Shown here piece after piece: positions 34,118 to 43,464 of a stretch of 64,000 nucleotides of DNA. The position numbers were made by a program, and so were the translations under genes. The notes under the pieces were generated by a model. It saw only the letters and a list, made by a program, of their open reading frames with translations. It did no database searches and was not told the origin of the DNA. The stretch is from Oscillatoriales cyanobacterium USR001 (lineage in GTDB: Bacteria; Cyanobacteriota; Cyanobacteriia; Cyanobacteriales; Microcoleaceae), in NCBI GenBank assembly GCA_001698425.1, contig MBRE01000057.1, positions 34,855-98,854 of the forward strand, in the 5' to 3' direction. How positions within the stretch are numbered: the stretch's first letter is position 1; the number at the start of each line of letters is the position of its first letter.

Positions 34118-34780
34118 ATGTCTACTATCCCCACGCGATCGACTAACTTACCAATTACCAAAATTTTCAACTCAATCAACATTTTAGGATTGGGTCTAGT
34201 CAAAAGCAGAAGATTACCTGTGCAAAAAGCTCAGGTCAAAAAAACAGGATTAACTTCGCTGAAAAGTGCCGAAAACTTTTACAGTCAAGGTGTAAAAAAA
34301 TTGTCAGCACAAGATTTTTGTGGAGCTATAGAAAAGTTTAATTTAGCTCTCAAACTTAATCCTAACTATGCTTTTGCCTACAACGATCGAGGCGTTGCTC
34401 GTTACAACTTAGGGGATAAAAATTCAGCCTTAAAAGACTTAGACAAAGCCATCGAGTTAGACAATAAAAATGCCAAATTTTACAGCAATCGGGCATTTAT
34501 ACGCGGCAGAATGGGAGACATAAATGGAGCATTAGCTGATTATAACTTAGCGATCGCCATCAATCCTCACTGTGCAAAATCCTACTTCAGCCGAGGAATT
34601 ATTCACTACAATTTTGGCAATCATACACAAGCTCTAGCGGATTTTGACTCTACAATTAGTCTGAATCCTCATCAAGCCCAAGCTTATTATAATAGAGCCG
34701 TTACTCGTTCTAATTTGGGAGATGATAATGGTGCAATTCAAGATTTAATGATGTCCGCTCAATATCGCGATTCTATTTAA
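34118..34780 (+). CDS. TPR-repeat protein
   Basis: From ATG 34118 about 220 residues. After a basic 50-residue N-terminal part, five tetratricopeptide repeats begin at AENFYSQGVKKLSAQDFCGA: each has the pattern G-A..-F..A..L-NP--A-AY-NR-..R..LGD. TPRs bind partner proteins. The frame is open back to TTG 33953, and no candidate start has a good ribosome site, so the start is uncertain. The repeats resemble those in the kinase-TPR proteins at 54674-59292. Confidence 0.65.
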   Translation: MSTIPTRSTNLPITKIFNSINILGLGLVKSRRLPVQKAQVKKTGLTSLKSAENFYSQGVKKLSAQDFCGAIEKFNLALKLNPNYAFAYNDRGVARYNLGDKNSALKDLDKAIELDNKNAKFYSNRAFIRGRMGDINGALADYNLAIAINPHCAKSYFSRGIIHYNFGNHTQALADFDSTISLNPHQAQAYYNRAVTRSNLGDDNGAIQDLMMSAQYRDSI

Positions 34781-34830
34781 TTGGTGATTGGTAATTGGTA
34801 ATTGGTAGATGCAACCAGCTTTGATATAAC

Positions 34831-35997
34831 CTAAGCAAAAATCATCTCCGGTGGAGCCATATCACCCCCCATAATAATAATACCCGTACTCGACTTTTTA
34901 ACCCCCGGTTTCGGTATCGGAGCCTGACGTTTCTTAGCAGGTGAAACCGAAGCCGGCGAAGGAATAGACTTATTAGGAACAGCATTAGCCCCCGGAATAG
35001 GTTGCTGCGACAACCACGCAATACCACCCACAGCACCAGCCATCAAAGCAGTATAACCAACATACAAATGCACCGGTCGCAAATCAAATCCTAACGCCTC
35101 TGTTTCTGACAAAGACCAAGACGGAACCATATTTTTATTCGCCTCTGGCACAGGCAAAGAATTAGCCATTGCATTACCATCAAGACCCAAAGCATTGCCC
35201 AAACGACGAATAAAACCTCGGATATAAATATCTTCTGGTAACTTCTCAATTAAACCTTTTTCCAGAGATTCCAAATGATGTAAAGGTACTAAAGTTTGAC
35301 TATGAACTTGTTGCAAAGAAAGCGATCGCACCTGTCTAGCCTTTCGCAATTCTAACCCCAACTCTCGCAAACGATCTTCCCTCTCTTTCACCGCTATAGC
35401 CGCTTTCTCTGCCGGAGACAGCCTTTTTTTTCTAGGTAAAACTGGCATTTTCACCGAGAAATTACTATCAGAAATACTCGGTGTCACCATCTCCACATTG
35501 GGAGACGATACCATCTCTTTCAAATCCTCTTGAGGAGATTGATTACCCTTTTGGGAAGTATCAATATCCGCCTCAGAATTACCCGCATCAGGTTGAGAAA
35601 TTGTAGTAGTTGCACTATCTTCTAAAGTGCGCTGATATAAGATCGAAACAGGCAAAGGTGGCGGCGGTGGCACAGGTCGATTAGAAACGCGAGAACGATT
35701 AGGAATTACCGTCACTTCGCCACTACCATCAAAATTTTGCCTGGCCACTTTCTTGGGTTTTTGTACTCGCTGAAAAGCTAAACGTACAGCTTCTCGACTA
35801 ACAGCTTTAATCAGGATTTCCGCAGAAGAAGCAGCCTCGCCTAACATTGTTTGCAAACTAGCTAAAACGCGACTATAGATTTCGCTACAGTGAAGTTCAG
35901 CTTCTATCTGTCTGAGAATAGAGCGAAAGCTTTCTTGTGAAATTTCAATAGTAGTGTTTTCAGGAGCGCCGAAGTAGGTCACAGGTTTCATTACCAC
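34831..35997 (-). CDS. RodZ-like HTH membrane protein
   Basis: A 388-residue protein. Residues about 205-280 (LRELGLELRKARQVRSLSLQ then QVHSQTLVPLHHLESLEKG and YIRGFIRRLGNALGLD) are the XRE-type helix-turn-helix of RodZ/HTH_25. One membrane helix follows near 305-328 (VHLYVGYTALMAGAVGGIAW), then a short Pro-rich outer tail. The N-terminal 200 residues are a cyanobacteria-specific extension. RodZ connects MreB to the cell-wall machinery; whether this protein does so is inferred. Confidence 0.75.
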   Translation of the reverse strand: MVMKPVTYFGAPENTTIEISQESFRSILRQIEAELHCSEIYSRVLASLQTMLGEAASSAEILIKAVSREAVRLAFQRVQKPKKVARQNFDGSGEVTVIPNRSRVSNRPVPPPPPLPVSILYQRTLEDSATTTISQPDAGNSEADIDTSQKGNQSPQEDLKEMVSSPNVEMVTPSISDSNFSVKMPVLPRKKRLSPAEKAAIAVKEREDRLRELGLELRKARQVRSLSLQQVHSQTLVPLHHLESLEKGLIEKLPEDIYIRGFIRRLGNALGLDGNAMANSLPVPEANKNMVPSWSLSETEALGFDLRPVHLYVGYTALMAGAVGGIAWLSQQPIPGANAVPNKSIPSPASVSPAKKRQAPIPKPGVKKSSTGIIIMGGDMAPPEMIFA

Positions 35998-36064
35998 AAT
36001 TTTTATCCTCTCTGTTTCTGAGGTGTCTTATACCAATTCCTCGATCTACAGCTACAGATTTGAC

Positions 36065-36120
36065 CTCCCTGTAGTCCCCCCTTGGCAAGGGGGGACGGCG
36101 AAGCCGGGGGGTAGAGATTT
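36065..36120. repeat. Palindromic C/G-run element in the gap before the DUF3611 gene
   Basis: CCCCCCTTGGCAAGGGGGG forms a compact hairpin, followed by CGGCGAAGCCGGGGGG. Same style as the C/G-run repeats at 43270-43425. The remaining 36121-36340 shows no gene that I can support. Confidence 0.6.
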
Positions 36121-36340
36121 GTAGTCATAGCTTTAAGAATTGGTATTAATTAGAATTTAGGCTTTTCTTGCGTAACGCAGCCTTTTAGGGAATAATTAGC
36201 TGCCTAGAGGGGGCGTTACGAATAATCTGTCCTATCAGTCACTTCATTCTACAGATAGGTGCTAATTCCGGATCTCAGGGACTGAAACAAAGTGGAGTTG
36301 GGTCAATAAATTGTGGAAAATTCTTGTATCTTTTTCTTTC

Positions 36341-36934
36341 CTATTGTTTATTAATGCGATCGAGCAACCAAAGAGCCGATATCAGACCGAGAAAGTGAGC
36401 TAAAATAGCATGAGTGTTAGCCAATACCACAAAAATATCTAGGGGCTGGATAAACTGATTAAAATTGACAGCAGGATTAAATAAAGCTTGAGGCTGAGAT
36501 AGAGATTTCCCTAACAGTACACCACCGATCGACTCAGCAGCTAGAATTGTCAAAAACATCCCGATCGCATTACTGATCAAAGTAAATCGGATTTTCTCAA
36601 TTGTCTCAGCCTTCTTCGGTCGAGGGTCCGCACCAGGCGATATCAGTTTTTTTGACAACTGAGTATAACGGAAAGCCCGATAAGCACTATGAGCAAGCAC
36701 CAACAGCCCGCAAACTGCAAAAAATAAACCCACCCCAGTTGCAGGATTCGCAGATTTAGTACCAGGATTCACGTTAGGGAAAGCAAAAGGAATCGCAAAC
36801 AGCAAAATCAATGCTGCAATCACCGCTAACACTGACTGTCCCCAAAAGCAAACCCAGCCTACACTACGAAGAGCAAAGGCAACACGCTGCACCGCAAGCG
36901 GAAGTGACGAAAAGGACTCTGGCTGATTTGACAT
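36341..36934 (-). CDS. DUF3611 family membrane protein
   Basis: A 197-residue protein with four predicted membrane helices: GQSVLAVIAALILLFAIPFA, GVGLFFAVCGLLVLAHSAY, LISNAIGMFLTILAAESIGG and THAILAHFLGLISALWLLD. The N-terminal LPLAVQRVAFALRSVGWVCFW is typical of DUF3611, present in cyanobacteria and plastids; function unknown. Divergent from the Hli gene downstream, with 185 bases between that must hold both promoters. Confidence 0.8.
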   Translation of the reverse strand: MSNQPESFSSLPLAVQRVAFALRSVGWVCFWGQSVLAVIAALILLFAIPFAFPNVNPGTKSANPATGVGLFFAVCGLLVLAHSAYRAFRYTQLSKKLISPGADPRPKKAETIEKIRFTLISNAIGMFLTILAAESIGGVLLGKSLSQPQALFNPAVNFNQFIQPLDIFVVLANTHAILAHFLGLISALWLLDRINKQ

Positions 36935-37119
36935 ATTTTCCAGTTAATGCAATCTTTGTCGAGTACGAATACTTGCGTAGGAGCGTTACACATAGTTGCG
37001 TCTATTCCTTGGTATAGGATTTGATTAACTCTTTACAGAATAGACACATATATTGAAGAATTGTAACTAACAACGTAGTTCAAACTTAATTAGCATACAT
37101 CGCTAGGTATCTCAAAATA

Positions 37120-37290
37120 ATGTCCCAACTCAAACCCACTACTACTCCCAAACTAGAACAGCCCAAGTTTGGCTTTAACGACTACGCCGAACGTCTGAAC
37201 GGACGAGCCGCAATGGTTGGTTTTTCCCTAACTCTGATTATTGAGTATTTTTCAGGCCAGGGCTTGCTCTCTTGGCTCGGACTCAACTAA
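37120..37290 (+). CDS. High-light-inducible (Hli/Scp) one-helix protein
   Basis: A 56-residue single-helix chlorophyll-binding protein. FGFNDYAERLNGRAAMVGFS contains the ExxNGRxAMxGF motif with the Glu and Asn that ligate chlorophyll. A membrane helix continues (LTLIIEYFSGQGLLSWLGL). Hli proteins sit in the thylakoid and protect or help assemble photosystem II by quenching chlorophyll. Its ATG follows CTCAAAATA without a strong ribosome site. Short genes like this are easily missed by annotation. Confidence 0.93.
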   Translation: MSQLKPTTTPKLEQPKFGFNDYAERLNGRAAMVGFSLTLIIEYFSGQGLLSWLGLN

Positions 37291-37484
37291 ATTTTAGCAA
37301 TGACTAAGACTTACCGTAAGATTTCGTTAGAATAGATATCTCCCAGGTGTCTTATGTAAAATTTTCGGTTCTTCAGAGCTTGGCAATTTTGCCTTGGTGC
37401 TGATTTGAGCTAGAAAATCCTGAACCGTCCACAAACTATAAGTTTTAGCGCATCGTTAAATTAAACAGAAAAGAGTAAACCGTG

Positions 37485-37778
37485 ATGAATTTTTCATGGC
37501 AGCGAATTTTAAGGTCAGCTTACCGTAGAGAACCTGTCACCAGTATGGTGATTACTATCGGGGCTGTGGATGCCGCGATCGGCGGTATGGCAGCTAGTGG
37601 GTCTTTATTAGCTTTTGGGATTGGTACTGCAACTGTGGCTTTGGCACTCCGTTGGTGGCAACTCCACCGCGCCCAAGCTGAACAACCCGCACCAGCCCCT
37701 GAATATTATCTTCCTCCTCATGCTTCTCGGCCTCAATTACCGATGTTGAGTATTTCTAAGAAAAATCCCCCCTATTAA
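37485..37778 (+). CDS. Small membrane protein, unknown
   Basis: A 97-residue protein with a basic start (MNFSWQRILRSAYRREPVTS) and one or two hydrophobic helices rich in Gly and Ala (ITIGAVDAAIGGMAASGSLL; FGIGTATVALALRWW). A Pro-rich soluble tail follows. ATG 37485 or GTG 37482 could start it. The stop shares four bases with the stop of the convergent glycosyltransferase gene. Function unknown. Confidence 0.6.
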   Translation: MNFSWQRILRSAYRREPVTSMVITIGAVDAAIGGMAASGSLLAFGIGTATVALALRWWQLHRAQAEQPAPAPEYYLPPHASRPQLPMLSISKKNPPY

Positions 37779-38902
37779 TTACTCAATCTCTTGAGTCTGA
37801 TTTGCTCATAGACTTGGGATGGCAATAGTTTGTGTATGTTCATTCGTTGCTCAATATCGGCAATTGTCATCCCTGAGTTATTTGAGTCTGAATTATTTGA
37901 GTTTGAGGTGGAATTTAATGCTATTTCTGGCTGCGGCTTTGGCTCCCCTTGAGGATTAGTTAATTGTTTGATAAATTCTAATAAGTTTTTAATCATAAGT
38001 AGGTAAAAGTTGTGGTGTAAAAGTGTCATTGTCCAGTCTTCTTGGAAAGCTTTATTTAACCAAAATAAGCTACTTTGATAGTTACGATTGTGGCTACTTT
38101 TGATGGCTAAATAAAGATGAAAACTACTGAGCGACCAGTTATAAATGTTTGGACTAATTTCGGGATGTTTTTGTTGGATATTGGCGATAACTAGAGATTG
38201 AGATTTTGCCATTTCTGTATAGTCGCAAGACATACTGGTGGCAAGTTGGCGATAGCCTACTAAAAATTCTGGAATGACTTTAAATTGATAATGTTCGGCA
38301 ATGCGAAGGTATAGATCCCAGTCTTCGCAGCCTTGAGCTTGTTGTGCTTTTAATTGAGTGTTGTACCCTCCAACTCGATCAAAGCAACTACGGCGGATTA
38401 AGGCGGTACTGGCATTGCCTAAAAAATATTTATAAATTAAAGCTTGATAAACTTCGCCTTCTATGATAGAGTTGTAGAATCCTCCGGTGAATAAGTCAGC
38501 GGCATTAATATCTATTGACCAAGAATAAATTAAGCCGACATTTGGTTCTGATGCTAACAGGCATTGTACTTTTTTTTCGAGGTTTTGGGGATACCAAATA
38601 TCGTCGGCATCAATGGGTGCAATGTATTCGCCTTGGGATTTGGCAATGGCTAAGTTACGAGCGGCGGCTACTCCTGAATTTGATTGTTGAAGTAAGATGA
38701 TTCTGGGATCTTCTTGGGCAAAGGATTTAACTATTTCGGCGGTGCGATCGCGAGAACCATCATCAACAACTAAAATCTCAATATGATGATAAGTTTGCGA
38801 TCGGACAGATAACAGGGTTTTGGCAATAAAAGCTTCAGCATTATAGGCAGGAATAATAACTGAAACTAACGGCAATGTTAAATTATTTTTAGAGGTATCC
38901 AT
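37775..38902 (-). CDS. Family 2 glycosyltransferase
   Basis: A 375-residue GT-A enzyme. PLVSVIIPAYNAEAFIAKTL and EILVVDDGSRDRTAEIV are the donor-binding start, YIAPIDADDIWYPQNLEKK the DxD metal site, and QGCEDWDLYLRIAEHYQFKV the acceptor-side acidic motif. C-terminal part is helical with a low-complexity Asn/Ser stretch (NSTSNSNNSDSNNSG). Likely in exopolysaccharide or glycolipid synthesis; substrate unknown. Confidence 0.85.
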   Translation of the reverse strand: MDTSKNNLTLPLVSVIIPAYNAEAFIAKTLLSVRSQTYHHIEILVVDDGSRDRTAEIVKSFAQEDPRIILLQQSNSGVAAARNLAIAKSQGEYIAPIDADDIWYPQNLEKKVQCLLASEPNVGLIYSWSIDINAADLFTGGFYNSIIEGEVYQALIYKYFLGNASTALIRRSCFDRVGGYNTQLKAQQAQGCEDWDLYLRIAEHYQFKVIPEFLVGYRQLATSMSCDYTEMAKSQSLVIANIQQKHPEISPNIYNWSLSSFHLYLAIKSSHNRNYQSSLFWLNKAFQEDWTMTLLHHNFYLLMIKNLLEFIKQLTNPQGEPKPQPEIALNSTSNSNNSDSNNSGMTIADIEQRMNIHKLLPSQVYEQIRLKRLSN

Positions 38903-39240
38903 AGAAGAATTTACCTAACTCCTGTATGCTGACGGATTTCTTCTGATTCCTGAATAAAAATCATCCTTAACTTTGGGGAAACTTTATAAAAGTCGTCAAA
39001 TATTAAAGATTTCGTAAAGATATAGTTAAAGCGATCGCACTTTAGGGAAAATGTCTACTAATATACTAAAGTAGATGATAGATGGAACCCTGAAACCATG
39101 TAGTTAAGTAGGTTAGCAAAATTTATGTATTTGAGAATACAAACCAAAGGGCGATGAATCAAAAATCAATAAACTTTACCCTTGTAAAGTAGTAGCAGTA
39201 AAACTCAAGTACATTTTATACTTCAATTTAACCAGTTTAG
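38903..39240. promoter_or_regulatory. 338-bp divergent promoter region between two glycosyltransferase genes
   Basis: AT-rich, contains one HIP1-like GCGATCGC site (39031-39038). No gene or clear repeat seen; must carry promoters for both divergent genes. Confidence 0.4.
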
Positions 39241-40272
39241 ATGATGCTTTCTAACACTGATTTAACTTGCTCGGTGATTATCCCAGTTCACAATGGAGGT
39301 CCTTACTTCCGCACCTGTCTGTCAAAACTGGCTGAAGCTTTACCACAAGCGACTGAAATTATTGTAGTCGCGGATGGTGACACAGATGGATCTTGGCGTT
39401 TGGCTAAGGACTACGGTGCAAAAGTGATCAGGATTCCCGAATCCGGGGGACCGGCGCGGGCGCGGAATTTGGGAGCGCGGGCGGCTCAGGGAGATATTCT
39501 GTTTTTTGTGGATGCGGATGTGGCTGTCTGTCCAGAGGCGATCGGATATGTGTTAAACATTTTCCAAGAAAATCCTTATTTGGCGGCGATGATTGGTTCT
39601 TATGATGATGCTCCAGGCTCCCCTAATTTTCTCTCGCAGTATCGAAATTTACTCCACCATTATGTTCATCAAACTGGTTCGGAGGAGGCATTCACTTTTT
39701 GGGGGGCTTGCGGGGGAATTCGTCGGGAGATTTTTTTAGCTGTGGGTGGCTTTGATGAGAGTTATCGACGGCCTTCCATTGAGGATATTGAGTTAGGTTA
39801 TCGATTGAAGGCTGCGGGTTATCGGATTCGATTGTGTAAGACTCTACAGGTGAAGCATTTAAAATATTGGGATGCGGTTTCGCTGCTGAGGGCAGATTTT
39901 TTCTATCGCGCTCTTCCTTGGACTGAGTTAATTTTGCAGAATGGAAAGCTGACTAACGATTTGAATTTACAAGTTTCTAGTCGTCTTAGTGCTATGTTAG
40001 CTTATGGGATGTTGGGATGTTTGGCGATGACTTGGCTATGGTCGGGTTTTCTGGCGATCGCGGTGGTTTGTGCTCTGTCGCTGTTTACAATTAATTCGGG
40101 GCTTTACCGTTTCTTAGCTCGCAAGCAGGGTATTTGGTTTGCCATCAAGTCGATTCCTTGGCATTGGCTTTATTATTTGTACAGTGGGTTAGCTTTTGCG
40201 ATCGGCACAGTTCGCCATTTGTCCCAAAAACAGGGTTGGCTTAAGGCTAGTTGTGCGACATTGGTTCAATAA
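39241..40272 (+). CDS. Family 2 glycosyltransferase with C-terminal membrane helices
   Basis: A 343-residue protein. CSVIIPVHNGGPYFRTCLSK and EIIVVADGDTDGSWRLAKDY start the GT-A fold; DILFFVDADVAVCPEAI is the DxD site. WGACGGIRREIFLAVGGFDE followed by SIEDIELGYRLKAAG is the ED acceptor motif of processive or lipid-linked transferases. At least two membrane helices end the protein (LAYGMLGCLAMTWLWSGFLA; WLYYLYSGLAFAIGTVRHL). Probably membrane-bound glycosylation, followed by an oxidoreductase gene in the same direction. Confidence 0.83.
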   Translation: MMLSNTDLTCSVIIPVHNGGPYFRTCLSKLAEALPQATEIIVVADGDTDGSWRLAKDYGAKVIRIPESGGPARARNLGARAAQGDILFFVDADVAVCPEAIGYVLNIFQENPYLAAMIGSYDDAPGSPNFLSQYRNLLHHYVHQTGSEEAFTFWGACGGIRREIFLAVGGFDESYRRPSIEDIELGYRLKAAGYRIRLCKTLQVKHLKYWDAVSLLRADFFYRALPWTELILQNGKLTNDLNLQVSSRLSAMLAYGMLGCLAMTWLWSGFLAIAVVCALSLFTINSGLYRFLARKQGIWFAIKSIPWHWLYYLYSGLAFAIGTVRHLSQKQGWLKASCATLVQ

Positions 40273-40436
40273 TGAAGAATAGATTAGGATGCGCGATCGC
40301 ACCCCAATTAATCCCTGTAGAAACCTCCAAATTAAGGTAGGATAATTCTCTAGGATTAGCATCTACCGCAATTTTGAACACAACCCTAGCAAAAAAAACT
40401 TCTCGCAGATCAAAGTAAACCTGGAGGTACTCTAAT

Positions 40437-41858
40437 TTGGAGCATTACCCTGTCATTATCACTGGCGCTGGCCCCGCAGGTTTAACTGCTGCTTACGAAC
40501 TTGTTAAGCGAGGAATTTCGCCTCTAGTGTTAGAAAAAGGCGATAAAGTTGGTGGCATTGCCCGCACAGAAACTTACAAAGGTTATCGTTTTGATATTGG
40601 TGGCCACCGTTTTTACACTAAAGTTGAAGTTGTGCAACAGCTTTGGTTAGAAGTATTAGGCAAAGATTTTATTAAGGTTCCTCGTCTATCTCGGATTTAT
40701 TACGGAGGCAAATTTTTTAATTATCCTTTGAGTGCTTTTAATACTTTATCCAATCTGGGAATTATTGAAAGTGCTTTGATATTATTGAGCTATTTTAAAA
40801 TTCGGGTGCAACCGCTACCGGAAGAAACAACTTTTGAACAGTGGGTGACAAATCGTTTCGGCGAGCGTTTGTACAAGACTTTTTTTAAGACTTATACCGA
40901 GAAAGTTTGGGGTATTCCTTGCACTCAAATTCAAGCAGATTGGGCGGCGCAACGGATTAAGGGATTATCTTTAACAACGGCGATTATTAATGCTCTTTTT
41001 GGCAGTAATGATACTAAAACTTTGATTAAGGAGTTTGATTATCCTCGTTTGGGGCCGGGGATGATGTGGGAGAAATTTACTGAGGCTGTGGAGAGTAAGG
41101 GGGGAAGAGTTGATTTGAATACTGGGGTGATTCGGATTGAGCGGGATGGCTATCGGGTTAAGGAAATTGTGGCGGAGAAAAATGGGGAAATTTTCCGATT
41201 TTCTGCGGATCATTTTATTTCTAGTATGCCGGTTTCGGCGCTGATTAATCGGATGGAACCTGCACCACCGGAAGACGTGCTTCATGCGGCGCGATCGCTT
41301 AATTATCGAGCTTTTATGATTGTTTCCTTGGTGGTAAATCAACCGGAGTTATTTCCTGATAATTGGATTTATATTCACACTCCTGATGTGAAGGTGGGGC
41401 GGATTCAAAATTTCAAGAATTGGAGTCCTGAAATGGTTCCTGATTTAAGCAAAACTTGTTTGGGGATGGAATATTTCTGTAATGAAGATGATGCAGTTTG
41501 GAATATGAATGATGGGGATTTGATTAAATTGGCGGCTAAGGAGTTGGAGGATTTGAATTTAGCAAAGGCTAGTGATGTGGAGGATGGAGTGGTGATTCGC
41601 CAAGCTAAGGCTTACCCGGTTTATGATAGTGAATATCGTCAACATTTGGAGGTGATTCAAGGTTTTATGACTAAGTTTGAAAATTTGCAAACTGTGGGTA
41701 GGAATGGGATGCACAGGTATAATAATCAAGATCATTCGATGCTGACGGGGGTTTTGGCGGTGAGAAATATTGATGGTGAAAGTCATAATTTATGGGAGGT
41801 AAATACTGAACGTTCTTATTATGAGGATTTTACTTCGGAGAAGTTGAAGAAAAAGTAG
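40437..41858 (+). CDS. NAD(P)/FAD-dependent oxidoreductase (UDP-galactopyranose-mutase/protoporphyrinogen-oxidase-like)
   Basis: A 473-residue flavoprotein with an N-terminal Rossmann motif VIITGAGPAGLTAAYELVKR and the FAD-contacting EKGDKVGGIARTETY. FDIGGHRFYTKVEVVQQLW is typical of the amine-oxidase/UDP-galactopyranose-mutase-like group found with glycosyltransferases. RNGMHRYNNQDHSMLTGVLA is the C-terminal FAD motif. The start is TTG 40437, supported by GGAGG ten bases upstream. Probably modifies a sugar or lipid together with the preceding GT2. Confidence 0.8.
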   Translation: MEHYPVIITGAGPAGLTAAYELVKRGISPLVLEKGDKVGGIARTETYKGYRFDIGGHRFYTKVEVVQQLWLEVLGKDFIKVPRLSRIYYGGKFFNYPLSAFNTLSNLGIIESALILLSYFKIRVQPLPEETTFEQWVTNRFGERLYKTFFKTYTEKVWGIPCTQIQADWAAQRIKGLSLTTAIINALFGSNDTKTLIKEFDYPRLGPGMMWEKFTEAVESKGGRVDLNTGVIRIERDGYRVKEIVAEKNGEIFRFSADHFISSMPVSALINRMEPAPPEDVLHAARSLNYRAFMIVSLVVNQPELFPDNWIYIHTPDVKVGRIQNFKNWSPEMVPDLSKTCLGMEYFCNEDDAVWNMNDGDLIKLAAKELEDLNLAKASDVEDGVVIRQAKAYPVYDSEYRQHLEVIQGFMTKFENLQTVGRNGMHRYNNQDHSMLTGVLAVRNIDGESHNLWEVNTERSYYEDFTSEKLKKK

Positions 41859-42240
41859 GAATTAGGTGGGGATCATTAGGTGTTAACTTAAGCTGAAACC
41901 CGCCAGGGACTTAAGTCCCTGTCTAATAGGTAAAGTCCTCTAAAGAGGACTAATTGAGTTTAAAAGTCTTTTTAGTCCTCTTTAGGGGACTTGATCTTTG
42001 AGACAGGGGGTTTTAACCCCTGTCGGACTAATTCCGCTGTAAATGTTTTTAGGTGATTAATTTGACTGCGATCGCAAACCAGTTTATAACTTGCGATCGC
42101 GCTTTGCAATGCTTAACAAACAATCGCGATAAAATTCACAATTATTAATCTATTTAGCTCGTCTAAACTATTGACATTTGGCACAACCCAAAATATCTTG
42201 AAACTTGTGAATGTTTACTCACCAAAAAATCTAAACCCGT
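41859..42240. repeat. 382-bp gap holding a string of four palindromes
   Basis: CAGGGACTTAAGTCCCTG (41904-41921), AGTCCTCTAAAGAGGACT (41935-41952), AGTCCTCTTTAGGGGACT (41974-41991) and a GACAGGGG/CCCCTGTC hairpin (42002-42024). It begins with GGTGTTAACTTAAGCTGAAA (41879-41898), whose inverted copy is at 43525-43544. Two HIP1 sites follow (42070, 42090 region). No gene seen. Confidence 0.8.
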
Positions 42241-43203
42241 ATGTTGACAGCCTACAAACCCGAAATATTCGACAGTTTAGAAGATTTTTTCACAGTCAGA
42301 GATCAGCTTGAATCAGTCCAACACAACCTGAGAGAGTTGGGCGCGATAATTCGCAGCTACGGCTTGCAAAAACAGGTTGGTATATGCTTGCTGCACAAAC
42401 ACTTCAACCTGTCTCCTAACGAGCGGTTAGTTGAGGAATTTGAGGGCAACAATTCTTATATCAAGCCAACCACAGAATATAGCGATGCTATTCCCTATAT
42501 GTGGAAAGTTGAACAAAATCAAGTATCTGGTGAGTGGGTTTGGTTCCCCTTAGAATTTGTTCGCAATACTGAGCAAGTAGCAGCGGCTGTTGAACGTTCG
42601 GAAGCAGTTGTTAATAATCCAGAATTTCTCAGTGAAATTGCAGCTAAACTCTCTGAGTTGGGCATGACTAATCTGTTTGGCATCAGCATTTTACACCGGG
42701 ATGCAATTAAGATTGCTAAGGGTGAAATTCTGGTGGAAAATACTGATGATGAAGGTCGAGTATTGACATTTTCATCTGTTCCCAAACCGGAAGTTGACCC
42801 CACGACTTTAACACAAACTCTCTGGCAATTTCCCACAGTTGAAGGGTTAGAAGTAGCAGGATTGTGTGGCCATTGCACGCACTCTCCAACAGCAGAAGGG
42901 TTTGAGGTTGAGGTAGGAGGATTATGTGGCCACTGCACGCATTCTCCAACAGCAGAAGGGTTTGAGGTTGAGGTAGGAGGATTATGTGGCCACTGCACGC
43001 ATTCTCCAACAGCCAAAGCGTTTGAAGTTGAGGTAGCAGGATTGTGCGGCCATTGCACGCATTCTCCAACGGCCAAAGCGTTTGAAGTTGAGGTAGCAGG
43101 GTTGTGCGGCCATTGCACGCATTCTCCAACGGCCAAAGCGTTTGAAGTTGAGGTAGTGGGATTGTGTTCGCACTGTACGCACTGCACGCACTGCACGCAC
43201 TAG
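42241..43203 (+). CDS. Unknown protein with tandem Cys/His repeat tail (CGHCTH repeats)
   Basis: A 320-residue protein. The first 200 residues contain two related halves: GLQKQVGICLLHKHFNLSPN with ERLVEEFEG, and GMTNLFGISILHRDAIKIAK with GEILVENTD. From residue about 205, five units of 20 residues each carry GLCGHCTHSPTA-(E/K)-(G/A)-FEVEV, and the end is GLCSHCTHCTHCTH. So every unit offers two Cys and two His within six residues. The tail could bind metal ions, or be a repeated peptide core. Family unknown to me. It is flanked by inverted copies of a palindromic element and followed by oxygenase and sulfotransferase genes. Confidence 0.75.
   Translation: MLTAYKPEIFDSLEDFFTVRDQLESVQHNLRELGAIIRSYGLQKQVGICLLHKHFNLSPNERLVEEFEGNNSYIKPTTEYSDAIPYMWKVEQNQVSGEWVWFPLEFVRNTEQVAAAVERSEAVVNNPEFLSEIAAKLSELGMTNLFGISILHRDAIKIAKGEILVENTDDEGRVLTFSSVPKPEVDPTTLTQTLWQFPTVEGLEVAGLCGHCTHSPTAEGFEVEVGGLCGHCTHSPTAEGFEVEVGGLCGHCTHSPTAKAFEVEVAGLCGHCTHSPTAKAFEVEVAGLCGHCTHSPTAKAFEVEVVGLCSHCTHCTHCTH
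42841..43200 (+). repeat. 60-bp coding tandem repeat (six units, last one shortened)
   Basis: Period exactly 60 bp, with units nearly identical. Units 2 and 3 share TTTGAGGTTGAGGTAGGAGG, units 4 to 6 share TTTGAAGTTGAGGTAG. The last unit ends in 9-bp repeats CTGCACGCA (three times), giving CTHCTHCTH. Unit homogeneity suggests recent expansion or conversion. Confidence 0.95.
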
Positions 43204-43269
43204 ATTTGTTGAGTAAGGTGGGCAATCGCCGCAAAAAACTTGTAACTTATACCTAATGAGGTTGCATAG

Positions 43270-43425
43270 AATTCGATCCCCCCAGCCCCCTTAAAAAGGG
43301 GGAGCAAGAATTCAAAGTCTCCCTTTTTTAAGGGGGAGTAAGCATTCAAAGTCTCCCTTTTGAAGGGGGAGTAAGCATTCAAAGTCCCCCTTTTTAAGGG
43401 GGATTTAGGGGGATCGGAAATATGT
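43270..43425. repeat. Tandem C-run/G-run hairpins (about 40-bp units)
   Basis: CCCCCTTAAAAAGGGGG-type hairpins repeated four times, separated by GAGTAAGCATTCAAAGTC-type linkers. Intergenic between the Cys/His-tail gene and the oxygenase-like gene. Related in style to 36065-36120. Confidence 0.85.
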
Positions 43426-43464
43426 GCAACTTCATATTAAATTGGTATAAGAAGACTTTGAAAC

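Noticed and set aside
41559..41786. 75-codon minus-strand frame within the FAD oxidoreductase gene
   Set aside because: Shadow of a strongly supported gene; rich in His/Ile as expected from reverse reading.
42519..43196. Long open frames on the minus strand opposite the CGHCTH gene (225 and 172 codons)
   Set aside because: They are the reverse reading of the 60-bp repeat, whose period of a multiple of three keeps all frames open; the plus frame has the start and non-repeat domain.
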